Of a stretch of DNA of 61,746 bases, positions 24,956-33,062 are shown one piece after another. The notes beneath the pieces were generated by a model. It searched no databases and was not told the DNA's origin. It saw only the letters and a list, made by a program, of their open reading frames with translations. Source of the DNA: Xanthobacteraceae bacterium (GTDB taxonomy: Bacteria > Pseudomonadota > Alphaproteobacteria > Rhizobiales > Xanthobacteraceae); NCBI GenBank assembly GCA_019746135.1, contig JAIESI010000301.1, positions 1-61,746 on the forward strand, in the 5' to 3' direction. The position numbers were made by a program, and so were the translations under genes. Positions within the stretch are counted from its first letter, which is position 1; every line of letters starts with the position of its first letter.

Positions 24956-25168
24956 ATGATGTCAAAAAAGTGTAATACCGGCCTCGACAATCGTTGTCGC
25001 GACGCGAACGGTGAAATCCGCCAAAAAACGGATCGACCCGCATTGGCACGTTGCGCGATACCTACGGGCAAGACTTTGCCTCAGGCTATCGCAGCGATAT
25101 GAAGCTTGGCACCCTACTGGAAAAAAACAGGCGCGAAAAGCCTAAGCGACTTCCGCCGGAATCATTAG
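24956..25168 (+). pseudogene. Small protein gene broken by two opposite frameshifts in A-runs
   Basis: Begins MMSKKCNTGLDNRCRDANGE after an AAGGAG site, 17 bp beyond ietS. The family-like continuation (STRIGTLRDTYGQDFASGYR, then SDMKLGTLLEK) is found only one frame back, after the six-A run at 25023-25028. The ending TGAKSLSDFRRNH returns to the first frame after the seven-A run at 25121-25127. Restoring one A and removing one gives a continuous 70-residue protein of a small basic type I believe is widespread in Hyphomicrobiales (from memory). As read, translation stops at 25102 with 48 residues. Real decay, slippage or homopolymer sequencing error are all possible. Confidence 0.6.
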
Positions 25169-25222
25169 CAGCTAACTGGAAAGCGCGGCCACGCACACTA
25201 GCACTCATCTACCGGGTCATCG

Positions 25223-25747
25223 CTATTTCGCGTATTCGCCCATTGCCTCCCGCAAGCTCTCGCCCTTGTTGAGCCGCTCGAGACTCTCCCTTATCGGCAG
25301 CTCACGCAGGAAGAATCTGGTGAAGGCGGCGTAGAGCTGTCTGATCCAATGCTCGCTGTCCTTCGCATCCAAAAATTCGATGAGCCGCTTGTCGAACGGA
25401 TACTTCTGGTAATGAAACACGGCATTGCGGAAGCGTCGCAGCCGGTCCTCGTAATCATTCTTTGACAGAAGCGCGTCGACCGTATCGTCTTTCAGCTTCA
25501 GCTCGCGATAGCCCTCGATGACGACGTAGAACAATGCGTAAAACACGACCATCGTCTGCATCTTCGACATCTCCTGCCCGAGATCCTCAAGCTCTGTCGG
25601 CACTTGCCCCTCAACACCACCGACGTTGAACCGCATCCGCTCTTTGATCGCATCAGCGGTGATCCAGTGCGTGTGGAGGGAGAGAAGCGAGATACTGATA
25701 GGCTTCTGCTTGGGCGCCTCCTTGTACTCTGGCCGTTCGTCATTCAC
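25223..25747 (-). CDS. Uncharacterised protein with HEPN-like Rx4H motif
   Basis: A 174-residue, mostly helical protein with no firm family match. RRFRNAVFHYQ at residues 104-114 holds Arg107-Asn108-x3-His112, the RNxxxH pattern of HEPN ribonuclease and toxin domains, set between predicted helices as in that fold. Charged helices dominate the C-terminus. The start is uncertain: GTG at 25747 abuts an AGGAGG, and ATG at 25636 (MRFNVGG) is an alternative. It is convergent with ietAS and borders a decayed molybdenum-hydroxylase fragment, so it may be a defence accessory. The HEPN assignment is inference from one motif. Confidence 0.5.
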   Translation of the reverse strand: MNDERPEYKEAPKQKPISISLLSLHTHWITADAIKERMRFNVGGVEGQVPTELEDLGQEMSKMQTMVVFYALFYVVIEGYRELKLKDDTVDALLSKNDYEDRLRRFRNAVFHYQKYPFDKRLIEFLDAKDSEHWIRQLYAAFTRFFLRELPIRESLERLNKGESLREAMGEYAK

Positions 25748-25753
25748 CTCCTT

Positions 25754-26156
25754 GCCCAAGCCGCGCGAATAGCGCCGCGGCCTCGAGGCTCGGCCCGAGC
25801 CCTGCGGGAAACTTGTTTCCAAGCGCGCCGGCGAGCGTGTCGGCGATGTCGCGCAACGACGGCGACAGGTTCTTGCCGGTCGCGAACACGCTGCCGTCGC
25901 GGATGTCGAGGCTGAGTTGCGGCACGTCGAGCAGCAGCGCCGCGGTCTGCAGCGCCTTTTCCCGCACAGCCTGCGCCGCGAGATGCACCGCGTTGCCGGC
26001 GGTCACAGCCCGGCGGCCGGCGAAGCCGCCGAACCCGGGCCGCGCGGCCGGCCATGCGAGGTCGAGACCGGCGGGAAACCCGCCGCTTTCATCGCCGACG
26101 CCGCCGGCCGGGCGCATCCGCGTCGGCGTCCCATGCGGCAGGGCGCGGTCCGGCAC
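25754..26156 (-). pseudogene. Decayed fragment of a CoxL-type molybdenum hydroxylase gene
   Basis: The frame encodes GFGGFAGRRAVTAGNAVHLA, then VREKALQTAALLLDVPQLSL and IRDGSVFATGKNLSPSLRDI, closely matching an internal segment of the intact gene at 34243-36618 (about residues 555-640). Directly before it, DESGGFPAGLDLA matches a region about 110 residues earlier in the intact protein, so an internal deletion has joined two parts. Catalytic and cofactor-binding segments are missing. It lies just downstream of a Bug gene and ends at the border of the ietAS island. Confidence 0.8.
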
Positions 26157-26213
26157 GCGGTTGCGGCGGCGTTGCAGACCATGGCAGCGCCGCGGCGACC
26201 CGACGGGCCGGCA

Positions 26214-27209
26214 TCACTGCGGCGGCTGGATGTTCGCCGCCTTTACGACCTCGCTCCACTGATCGATCTCGCGCTTGACGAAATCGCGCGTCTGCTCCGA
26301 CGACCTCGGCTCGGGCGTGTCCATGCCGATCTTCGCCAGCCGATCCTTCAGGTCGGGCCTGGCCAGGGCCGCGACGATCTGCCGGTTCAGCTCCACCACG
26401 ATATCCGGCGGCGTGCCCTTCGGCACCGCGAACCCGACCCAGCCCTTCACGTCGTAGCCGGGAAATCCCTGCTCGGCGACCGGCGCCGCATCCGGCAGGA
26501 CCGGCGAGCGGGTGCTGGTGGTGACGCCGATGGCGCGAAGCTGACCGTTGCGGATGAAGTCCAGCACGTTGGGAATGGTGGAGAACATGAGCTGGATCTG
26601 GCCGGAGACGAGATCGGGCGCCGCCTGCGCCACGCCGCGATAGGCGACATGGGTGATGTCGATCCCGGCGCGCAGCTTGAACAGCTCGCCCGCCATGTGC
26701 TGCGAGGTGCCGACGCCCGGGGAGCCGAAGCTGATCTTGCCGGGGTTCGCCTTGGCGTGGCGGACGAGCTCCTGCATGCCGTGCGCCGGCACCGACGGAT
26801 GGATCACGACGACGTTGCGCATTTCCGCGGTGACGGCGAGAAACTCGAAATCGCCGAGCGGGTCGAACGGCAGCTTGCCGTTGCCGTACAGGCTCGGATT
26901 GATGCCGTGGGTGGCGGCCGTGATCATGCCGATGGTGTAGCCGTCGGCGCGCGCGCGTGCGAGCTCGGCGACGCCGAGGTTGCCGCCGGCGCCGAGCTTG
27001 TTCTCGATGTAGAACTGCTGGCCCATGGTTTCCGACAGGCTCTGCGCCAGCATGCGCGCCATGATGTCGAGCGAGCCGCCGGCCGCGGTGAGCTGGATGA
27101 CGCGCACCGGGCGCGACGGGTAGCCCTGCGCCAGCGCGGTGTCCGCGGCGGCCAGCGCCGTGCACAAAAGCGCTGCGGCCCATCGAATTGCGCGTGTCAT
27201 CCCCCGCAT
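26214..27209 (-). CDS. Bug/TctC family substrate-binding protein
   Basis: A 331-residue periplasmic receptor. The signal peptide is MRGMTRAIRWAAALLCTALA (an internal Met at 27200 is an alternative start), with cleavage after ALA-QGYP. Family motifs are YPSRPVRVIQLTAAGGSLDI, FYIENKLGAGGNLG, ADGYTIGMIT and HVAYRGVAQAAPDLVSG, and the end is WSEVVKAANIQPPQ. It follows the LLM monooxygenase by 19 bp on the same strand, in an apparent operon Rieske-LLM-Bug. It probably imports the substrate those oxygenases attack (inference). Confidence 0.92.
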   Translation of the reverse strand: MRGMTRAIRWAAALLCTALAAADTALAQGYPSRPVRVIQLTAAGGSLDIMARMLAQSLSETMGQQFYIENKLGAGGNLGVAELARARADGYTIGMITAATHGINPSLYGNGKLPFDPLGDFEFLAVTAEMRNVVVIHPSVPAHGMQELVRHAKANPGKISFGSPGVGTSQHMAGELFKLRAGIDITHVAYRGVAQAAPDLVSGQIQLMFSTIPNVLDFIRNGQLRAIGVTTSTRSPVLPDAAPVAEQGFPGYDVKGWVGFAVPKGTPPDIVVELNRQIVAALARPDLKDRLAKIGMDTPEPRSSEQTRDFVKREIDQWSEVVKAANIQPPQ

Positions 27210-27228
27210 CTCCCCGACCTCCCCGTTC

Positions 27229-28608
27229 CTACTCGGCCGCGACGGCGGCCCCGCCCTTGCGGTGGCGGCTTTCCGGGCGCGCCAGCCCGAGATTCTCCCG
27301 CAGCGTGCGGCCCTCGTATTCGGTGCGGAACAGGCCGCGCCGCTGCAGCTCCGGAATCACCATCGACGTGAAGTCGTCGAGCGCGCCCGGCAGATAGGGC
27401 GGCATGACGTTGAAGCCGTCGCAGGCCCCGGCGCGGAACCATTCCTCCATCACGTCGGCGACGTGCTCCGGCGTGCCGCGCAGGACGAACTTGCCGCGCG
27501 CGCCGGCGACCATCTGCGCCGTCTGCCGCAGCGTCAGGTTGCCTTTCCTGGCCATGTCCATGATGAGCGCAAACCCGCCCTGGCTGGAGATTTTCGTCGG
27601 CACGAGCTGCGGCATCGGGCCGTCCATGTCGTAGCGCGTCAGATCCTGGTCGCCGAGAATCGTCGACAGGATCTCGCGCGCCACGATCGGGTGGGTCAGC
27701 TCGTCGAGGTGGCGCTGCTTCTCGTCCGCCTCGGCCCGGGTGCGGCCGACGATCGGGCTCAAGCCCGGCATGATCTTCATTTCGCCGGGCGAGCGGCCGT
27801 GCTGCGCCAGCCGTCCCTTCAACTCGGCGTAGAACGCCTGCCCCTGCTTCAGGCTCAGCGGGGCGCAGAAGATCACCTCGGCGAATTCGGCGGCGACCCG
27901 GATCATGTCCTCGGAGCCGCCGGCCTGCACGATCACCGGACGGCCCTGCGGGGCGCGCGGCACGTTGAGCGGCCCGCGCACCTTGAACCACTCGCCCCGG
28001 TGGTCGAGCCGGTGCACCTTCGCCGGATCGAGGAAGATGCCGCTCGCCTTGTCGCGGATGAAGGCGTCGTCGTCCCAGCTGTCCCACAGCCCGGTGACCA
28101 CCTGCGCGAATTCGCGGGCGCGCCCGTAGCGGATGCCGTGCTCGTAGTGCTCGTCGCGGGAGAAGTTGAACGCGTCGGTCGGCTGACCCGACGTGACCAG
28201 GTTCCAGCCGGCGCGGCCCTTGCTGATGTGATCGAGCGAGGCGAACTTGCGCGCGACGTGATAGGGCTCGTTGTAGCTGGTCGACGCCGTCGCCACGAGA
28301 CCGATCCGGCTGGTGAGGCCGGCGAGCGCCGAGAGCAGCGTGATCGGCTCCATGTTGGCGATGTACTGGGCGGAGCGCGCCAGCGCTTCGGGATGGGCCT
28401 CGCGCACCGAAGTGTTGTCGGCGAGGAACACCATGTCCATCTTCGCGCGCTCGGCGGTGCGCGCGATCTCGACGTAGTGATCGAAATTGACGCCGGCGTC
28501 GGCCTGGGACTGCGGATGCCGCCACGATGCGACGTGATGGCCGGTCGGGTTGAAGAACGCGCCGAGCCTCAGCTTCTCGCCCGGTTCACGCATGCTCGGT
28601 TCAAGCAT
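27229..28608 (-). CDS. LLM-class flavin-dependent monooxygenase, NtaA/SnaA/DszA type
   Basis: A 459-residue luciferase-like TIM-barrel monooxygenase of the NtaA/SnaA/DszA subfamily, which uses FMNH2 from a separate reductase. Diagnostic segments are LRLGAFFNPTGHHVASWRHP at the N-terminus, RTAERAKMDMVFLADN, FASLDHISKGRAGWNLVTS (about residues 123-141) and RPVIVQAGGSEDM. Subfamily members oxidise nitrilotriacetate, EDTA, sulfones or similar substrates. No flavin reductase gene is seen nearby. It lies between the Rieske oxygenase and the Bug gene on the same strand, spaced 36 and 19 bp. Confidence 0.88.
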   Translation of the reverse strand: MLEPSMREPGEKLRLGAFFNPTGHHVASWRHPQSQADAGVNFDHYVEIARTAERAKMDMVFLADNTSVREAHPEALARSAQYIANMEPITLLSALAGLTSRIGLVATASTSYNEPYHVARKFASLDHISKGRAGWNLVTSGQPTDAFNFSRDEHYEHGIRYGRAREFAQVVTGLWDSWDDDAFIRDKASGIFLDPAKVHRLDHRGEWFKVRGPLNVPRAPQGRPVIVQAGGSEDMIRVAAEFAEVIFCAPLSLKQGQAFYAELKGRLAQHGRSPGEMKIMPGLSPIVGRTRAEADEKQRHLDELTHPIVAREILSTILGDQDLTRYDMDGPMPQLVPTKISSQGGFALIMDMARKGNLTLRQTAQMVAGARGKFVLRGTPEHVADVMEEWFRAGACDGFNVMPPYLPGALDDFTSMVIPELQRRGLFRTEYEGRTLRENLGLARPESRHRKGGAAVAAE

Positions 28609-28644
28609 CGGCCGGCACCTCTCCGTCCTGACGCGGCGAGGCGA

Positions 28645-29826
28645 TCAGAAGCCCCGCACCGCCGGCTCTCCGGAATACACCCAGTTCAGGGTCGGCCGGC
28701 CTTCCGCGATGGCGCGCAACTCCGGCTCGAACACGCGACGCATGTTGACGATGCCGACATCGGTGCGGCCCAGGCGCTCGAGGCTGCGGTCGACGATCTC
28801 TCCCTGGCCCTGCTGGGCGACGGCATCCTCGATCACCAGAAGCAGCGGATGATCGAGCACGTCGTTGATGGTGTATTTTCCGTCCAGGACGTCGCGCGCC
28901 ACCGCGCGCGGCGTGGGAGAGGCGGCGATGCGCGCGTTGAAGGCGTCCCAGGCCTCCTGCCATTTCGGCCGCTCCCCGGCGCTCACCTTGGCATGCTGGG
29001 TCATGAACAGAATGTGGCTCTCGTCCTCGGTCGGCACGAGGGTCAAAAACGAGTCGCGCCAGCCGCCGATGTGGTTCAGACCGTTGAAGGTCGGAATGAT
29101 GATGCGCATGGTGTTGGGAAGGAGATAGAGCGTGCTGCGCATCGGACCGTCGCCGGACCGCGTTTCGCGCACCATCCCGTACGGCGTCTCGTAGGCATTG
29201 GTGTCCGGCAGCTTCAGCTCGCGGCCGAGCGCCTGGTGCGATCCACTGAACGAGTGCACAAAGGCGATGTGCACCTCGTCGATCTGGTTCTCGTAGGTCT
29301 GGAACCAGTTGCACGGGAAATCGTGGGCGAAGTTCTCCACGACGCCCTCCGGTCCGAAGTCCGGGAACGGCGGAAACGCCGGCGCGTCGCCCGGTCCGAA
29401 ATAGGCGTAGACCAGACCGAGATGCTCGCGGGTCGGATACGCCGGAACCCCGACGTTGTCGACCGGCCCGAATATGCGCTCGCCCGGGCGCGCGACGCAC
29501 CGGCCGCCGCCGTCGAACGTCCAGCCGTGGTACATGCACTGGATGTTGTCGCCACGCACCCAGCCGGTGGAGAGCTGGGTGGAGCGATGGGCGCAACGGT
29601 AGCCGACCACATGCGCCGTCCCGGTTTCACCCCGGTACAGCGTGAACTTCTCGCCCATGATGGTGATCGGCTTCGCCGTGCCCGCCTTCAACGTCGCGGA
29701 CAGATGCACCGGCTGCCAGAACTGCCGCAGAAAGGTCCCGCCCGGCGTCCCGGGTCCGGCGCTGGCAAAATCGATGGATTGATCGATCGTTCGCTGCTTC
29801 CCGAAACGGCTGGCGCTGACGTTCAT
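28645..29826 (-). CDS. Rieske non-haem iron oxygenase, alpha subunit (aromatic ring-hydroxylating type)
   Basis: A 393-residue oxygenase. The Rieske [2Fe-2S] ligands are visible in RCAHRSTQLSTGW and CMYHGWTFDGGG (about residues 75-108). The mononuclear iron site is in ENQIDEVHIAFVHSF (about residues 179-193), with a bridging Asp. The length and layout recall phthalate 4,5-dioxygenase and vanillate demethylase type enzymes. No ferredoxin or reductase gene is adjacent, so electrons must come from elsewhere. It heads the run Rieske-LLM-Bug and is preceded by a LysR gene on the same strand with a candidate operator between. Confidence 0.9.
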   Translation of the reverse strand: MNVSASRFGKQRTIDQSIDFASAGPGTPGGTFLRQFWQPVHLSATLKAGTAKPITIMGEKFTLYRGETGTAHVVGYRCAHRSTQLSTGWVRGDNIQCMYHGWTFDGGGRCVARPGERIFGPVDNVGVPAYPTREHLGLVYAYFGPGDAPAFPPFPDFGPEGVVENFAHDFPCNWFQTYENQIDEVHIAFVHSFSGSHQALGRELKLPDTNAYETPYGMVRETRSGDGPMRSTLYLLPNTMRIIIPTFNGLNHIGGWRDSFLTLVPTEDESHILFMTQHAKVSAGERPKWQEAWDAFNARIAASPTPRAVARDVLDGKYTINDVLDHPLLLVIEDAVAQQGQGEIVDRSLERLGRTDVGIVNMRRVFEPELRAIAEGRPTLNWVYSGEPAVRGF

Positions 29827-29914
29827 GACCGTTCTCCGACGTTGTCAGGTGCCTTTCAGTCTAGGTCCAAACAACGCCGTGGCGACGCGCCCGAGACGTG
29901 ATGTTTTCGAAACA

Positions 29915-29938
29915 ATTGATCGCAACGCCGATATCAAT
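29915..29938. promoter_or_regulatory. Candidate LysR-type operator upstream of the Rieske operon
   Basis: An interrupted dyad ATTGAT-N12-ATCAAT contains the T-N11-A core expected of LysR-type recognition sites. It sits 89 bp upstream of the Rieske gene start, in the gap between LysR and its likely target. The dyad is read directly; binding is inferred. The rest of 29827-30034 shows nothing else. Confidence 0.4.
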
Positions 29939-30034
29939 GGGCGTCAGCCCATGCACCCTCGCCCGGCCAAGGGGCCGCTTTGTCCGCAAAACGAGGCCGT
30001 CCGCAGCCGCGTTCTATCTCAACGCCGATCTCGA

Positions 30035-30997
30035 TCACGGCTCCGGCCCGGGCTCCTTCAGGCACCGGATGAAAAGCTCTTCCGCGGCGGAGAGGTGCCG
30101 GGATTTCCGATGCGCGACGTAAGCGGTCCAGGTCGAGGAGCCGTCGATCAACGGCAGCAGCCGCGCGACGCCAAGATCGTCGGCGAAATACCGGGCCACG
30201 CTCATCGGCAGCGCCGTCAGCATTTCGCCGTCCCTGACCAGGCTGATCACGTAATGCGTCTCCATCGTCTCGACGATGACGCGCCGGGACGCCGCCGGGT
30301 GCGCCAGCAGGTTGCGCTCGACAATGCGCCGGGTCGACGTTTCCACCGGCGTCAGCACCCAGCGCTCCGACGCCAGATCGCTCCACGACACGCGCTCCCG
30401 CCGCACGAGCGGATGGCCGGGGGCGGCCAGGACGCCGATCTCGTCCTCGTACAACGGACGGGCGGTCAGCTCCTCATTGCCGAAGTCGCGGGTGTCCAGG
30501 TGCGTCAGCGCGAGATTGAAGCGGCCGTTGATCAAATCGGGAATGAGCCCGTCGGCAAAATTGCTGTGCAGCCGGATGCGCAAGGCCGGCTCGCGGGCGG
30601 TCGCAAGCCGGATCGCCTGGACAATCCGTGCCGGCGAGAAGCCGCCCATGACACCGACATCAAGCCCGATGTGCCCCTCATTGAGCGCCCGGAATTCCGC
30701 CTCCGCGCGTCCGAGTTGCCCGACGATCTGCTCGGCGTGCCAGATCAGGACCTTGCCGAACGACGTGGGACGAACCCGCCGCGTGGTGCGATCAAACAGC
30801 CGCACGCCGACCAGGTCTTCGATCTCGCCAACGCCGCGCGAGATGGCCGATTGCGACGTGTGCAGGATCTTGGCACACCGGCTCATGTTGAGCTCGCGAC
30901 CGAGCGTCGAGACCAGCCGAAGATGGCGAATGGTGAGAACCTGACGGAAATTAATCGCAGTCAGAGCATTCGGCGTTTCGGGACTTTTCCTGCTCAT
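30035..30997 (-). CDS. LysR-family transcriptional regulator
   Basis: A 320-residue regulator: N-terminal winged helix (RHLRLVSTLGRELNMSRCAK and TSQSAISRGVGEIEDLVGVR, about residues 20-75) and a substrate-binding effector domain (VGVMGGFSPARIVQAIRL onward, about residues 110-310). ATG at 30997 fits family length. It points toward the Rieske-LLM-Bug run on the same strand, 208 bp upstream of it, and probably regulates it in response to a pathway intermediate. The 385 bp upstream to 31383 hold only degenerate repeats, including a short piece resembling the molybdenum-hydroxylase fragment near 31249-31277. Confidence 0.9.
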   Translation of the reverse strand: MSRKSPETPNALTAINFRQVLTIRHLRLVSTLGRELNMSRCAKILHTSQSAISRGVGEIEDLVGVRLFDRTTRRVRPTSFGKVLIWHAEQIVGQLGRAEAEFRALNEGHIGLDVGVMGGFSPARIVQAIRLATAREPALRIRLHSNFADGLIPDLINGRFNLALTHLDTRDFGNEELTARPLYEDEIGVLAAPGHPLVRRERVSWSDLASERWVLTPVETSTRRIVERNLLAHPAASRRVIVETMETHYVISLVRDGEMLTALPMSVARYFADDLGVARLLPLIDGSSTWTAYVAHRKSRHLSAAEELFIRCLKEPGPEP

Positions 30998-31383
30998 GAC
31001 CCGGTTCGCGATTTTTGGCCGCCGACCGAGCGGCGAGCGCCAATGCGACCATATCTTCGTGCGTTTGGCCAGCACCCGGCGCGGGGCCGCCAGAACCAAC
31101 GTCCGGTCGACAAAGACCGCAGCTAGCAGATGAACTCGACAGGAAAGCCGCCGGCACGCTCGCCGATCGCGAACCTTGCTCAGAAGATTGCCGTCCCCCG
31201 CAAGGTCATGACTTCGACTGCCGCGTATGCCGGATCAGCTCGAAACCGCGTTGCCGGCGGTCACGGTCTGGCGTCCGGCACGGCCCGCACCCATCCCATC
31301 CGATACGGGCCGGGCTCACGTTCCGAACACTTCGGCTTTTCGCTATACTGATTTCGCAGGACCGAAGGCTTGTGAGGCCGCTC

Positions 31384-31584
31384 ATGGCGGACAGCACACT
31401 GAAGTCCGAACTTCGCAACACATGGGAATCGGCAGCGCCCGGCTGGGCGAAGTGGGAGCACGCGTTTGCCGCGAGTCTTGCCAGCGCCACCGATGCGCTG
31501 ATCGACAGGGCCGGTATCCGACCGGGGATGCGGGTTGTCGACATAGCAACCGGGGTCCCGGATCAGCGGTGCACCGTTCGCTAA
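31384..31584 (+). pseudogene. SAM-dependent methyltransferase, truncated by a repeat element
   Basis: The first 56 codons look like the start of a class I methyltransferase: NTWESAAPGWAKWEHAF, then GIRPGMRVVDIATG, where VVDIATG is SAM-binding motif I. From 31548-31551 onward the sequence is a dispersed repeat, so the frame continues only as GVPDQRCTVR and stops. The rest of the domain is absent downstream. The break falls inside motif I, so no activity is expected. Insertion or deletion at the repeat is the likely cause. Confidence 0.75.
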
Positions 31585-31620
31585 CGCTCACGCTGCACCG
31601 CGTCCGGGACACGAGACCAG
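31551..31620. repeat. CGGGGTCCCGG/CCGGGACACGAG dispersed repeat, unoccupied copy
   Basis: A 70-bp repeat matching 34111-34213 on both sides of a 36-bp palindromic module that this copy lacks, so it serves as the empty site. Its right half also matches the inverse of 7121-7168. It truncates the methyltransferase gene. After it, 31653-31690 holds another small palindrome (CATAG...CTATG with CGTCC/GGACG). The stretch to 31812 has no gene. Confidence 0.75.
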
Positions 31621-31812
31621 CCTATCTTGGCGCCAATGGAGCATAGCCGTCCGAAGGACGGCGTCGCTTCGCTCGCCTATGTCCCGGCCATGACGTGGAC
31701 AGGCTGGTGCAAGCCGACTGAAAAATGCTCTGGCCAGTCTTTGCACCTTGGTCCCGTGAATGCCCTTTGTCAGATTGACGTGCGCAATCCTGGCGACTCT
31801 TGGCGACCTCCC

Positions 31813-32709
31813 TCACAGTCTGCCCTGCAAGAACGCACCCATGCGTGCAATCGCCGTCCGCGCTTCCGGCAGGATGCGGGCGAACATGGGCCAGACGTGA
31901 AACATGCGCGGCCACAGTTCGAGCTCGACATCGCCGCCGGCCGCCTGCAGGCGCCCGGCCATTCGCACCGCATCGTCGCGCAGCGCCTCGTCGCCGGCGG
32001 CAAGAATGAGGGCCGGCGGCAGGCCCGCCGCATCGCCATAGAGCGGAGAGGCGTAAGGCTGGCGCGGATCCGCGCCGGCGAGATAAAGATCGACCGCCTT
32101 CGGCATCAGCTCAACCGGCACCATCGGGTCCGAAAGGGCGTACGCCGCGAGCGATGGGCCGGTCAGCGCGAGATCGGTCCACGGCGAGAGCGCGACGGCG
32201 GCAGCCGGCAGCGGCAAGCCCTCATCGCGCAGGCGCATCATGCTCGCGAACACCAGCCCGCCGCCGGACGAATCGCCGACGAATGCCACCTGGCGCGGGT
32301 CGGCGCACTCCGCGATCAGCCATCGCCAGGCCGCCATCACGTCGTCGAGCGCCGCGGGAAACGGATGCTCGGGCGCGAGCCGATAATCGACACACAGCAC
32401 CCGCGCGCCGGTCGCGTCGGCCATGCGCCAGGTAAAATCGCGAAACAGCGCCGGAAAGCCGACGCAATAGGCACCGCCGTGCAGGTGCAGGACGTATCGG
32501 CCCGGCCGCGAACCGGGCCTCGCGACCCGCTCCGCCCTGACGCCGCCGGCGTCGACGACAAGCAGCTCGGTTCCACGCGGCGGGGGTGGCACGAGCCGCG
32601 CGAAGCGGGCGGTGCTGCGCCGGACATCCTCGATCCGAATGTCCGATGACAGCCGGGGCCGCATGAACCAGGGCAGACAGAAGCGGATCAGCTCGGCGCG
32701 CAGAGACAT
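31813..32709 (-). CDS. Alpha/beta-hydrolase, hormone-sensitive-lipase (GDXG) family esterase
   Basis: A 298-residue cytoplasmic esterase. The HSL signature HLHGGAYCVGFP (about residues 75-86) gives the oxyanion hole, GDSSGGGL (about residue 145) holds the nucleophilic serine, and GDEALRDDA and MFHVWPMF hold the probable acid and histidine. Length is normal. It hydrolyses short-chain esters; the substrate is unknown. No operon partner is close. Upstream lies a decayed molybdenum-hydroxylase fragment. Confidence 0.87.
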   Translation of the reverse strand: MSLRAELIRFCLPWFMRPRLSSDIRIEDVRRSTARFARLVPPPPRGTELLVVDAGGVRAERVARPGSRPGRYVLHLHGGAYCVGFPALFRDFTWRMADATGARVLCVDYRLAPEHPFPAALDDVMAAWRWLIAECADPRQVAFVGDSSGGGLVFASMMRLRDEGLPLPAAAVALSPWTDLALTGPSLAAYALSDPMVPVELMPKAVDLYLAGADPRQPYASPLYGDAAGLPPALILAAGDEALRDDAVRMAGRLQAAGGDVELELWPRMFHVWPMFARILPEARTAIARMGAFLQGRL

Positions 32710-32765
32710 TTCTGAAGCTGCTCAAGTCGAGAGAGGGTCGCTCGAGTCTAGCAGGCTGCTGAAAA

Positions 32766-33033
32766 CTCTCCGCGGTCATTCCGGGACGCCGCCACAAGCG
32801 CGTTCACGCGCGCGAGCGTGTCGGCGATGTCGCGCAGCGACAGGCTCTTGCCGGTCGCAAACACGATGCCGTCGCGGATGTCGAGGCTGAGCTGCGGGAC
32901 GTCGAGCAGCGGCGCCGCGGTCCTCAGCGCCTTTTCCCGGACAGCCTGCGCCGCCGGATGCACCGAGTTGCCGGCGGTCACGGTCTGACGGCTGGCGAAG
33001 CCGCCGAGGCCGAACCCGGTGGTCGCGGCGTGA
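32766..33033 (-). pseudogene. Second decayed fragment of a CoxL-type molybdenum hydroxylase gene
   Basis: The minus strand encodes GFGLGGFASRQTVTAGNSVH, then AVREKALRTAAPLLDVPQLS and FATGKSLSLRDIADTLA, again the same internal part of the intact protein at 34243-36618 (about residues 553-632). A 6-bp deletion removes two codons in the SLSLRD stretch. The frame then runs into unrelated sequence (VNALVAASRNDRGE). Nothing else of the gene is present. This is the same segment preserved at 25754-26033. Confidence 0.8.
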
Positions 33034-33062
33034 TCCGGATGCGAGCCCCTCCGATCAGCCTG

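Noticed and set aside
20926-25760. tRNA or integrase marking the ietAS island as an integrative element
   Set aside because: No tRNA-like fold, integrase frame or flanking direct repeat could be identified; only the change in gene content and base composition hints at transfer.
27139-29901. Open frame of 920 codons on the plus strand
   Set aside because: Arg/His/Ala-rich antisense shadow of the LLM and Rieske genes, with no family motif or ribosome site.
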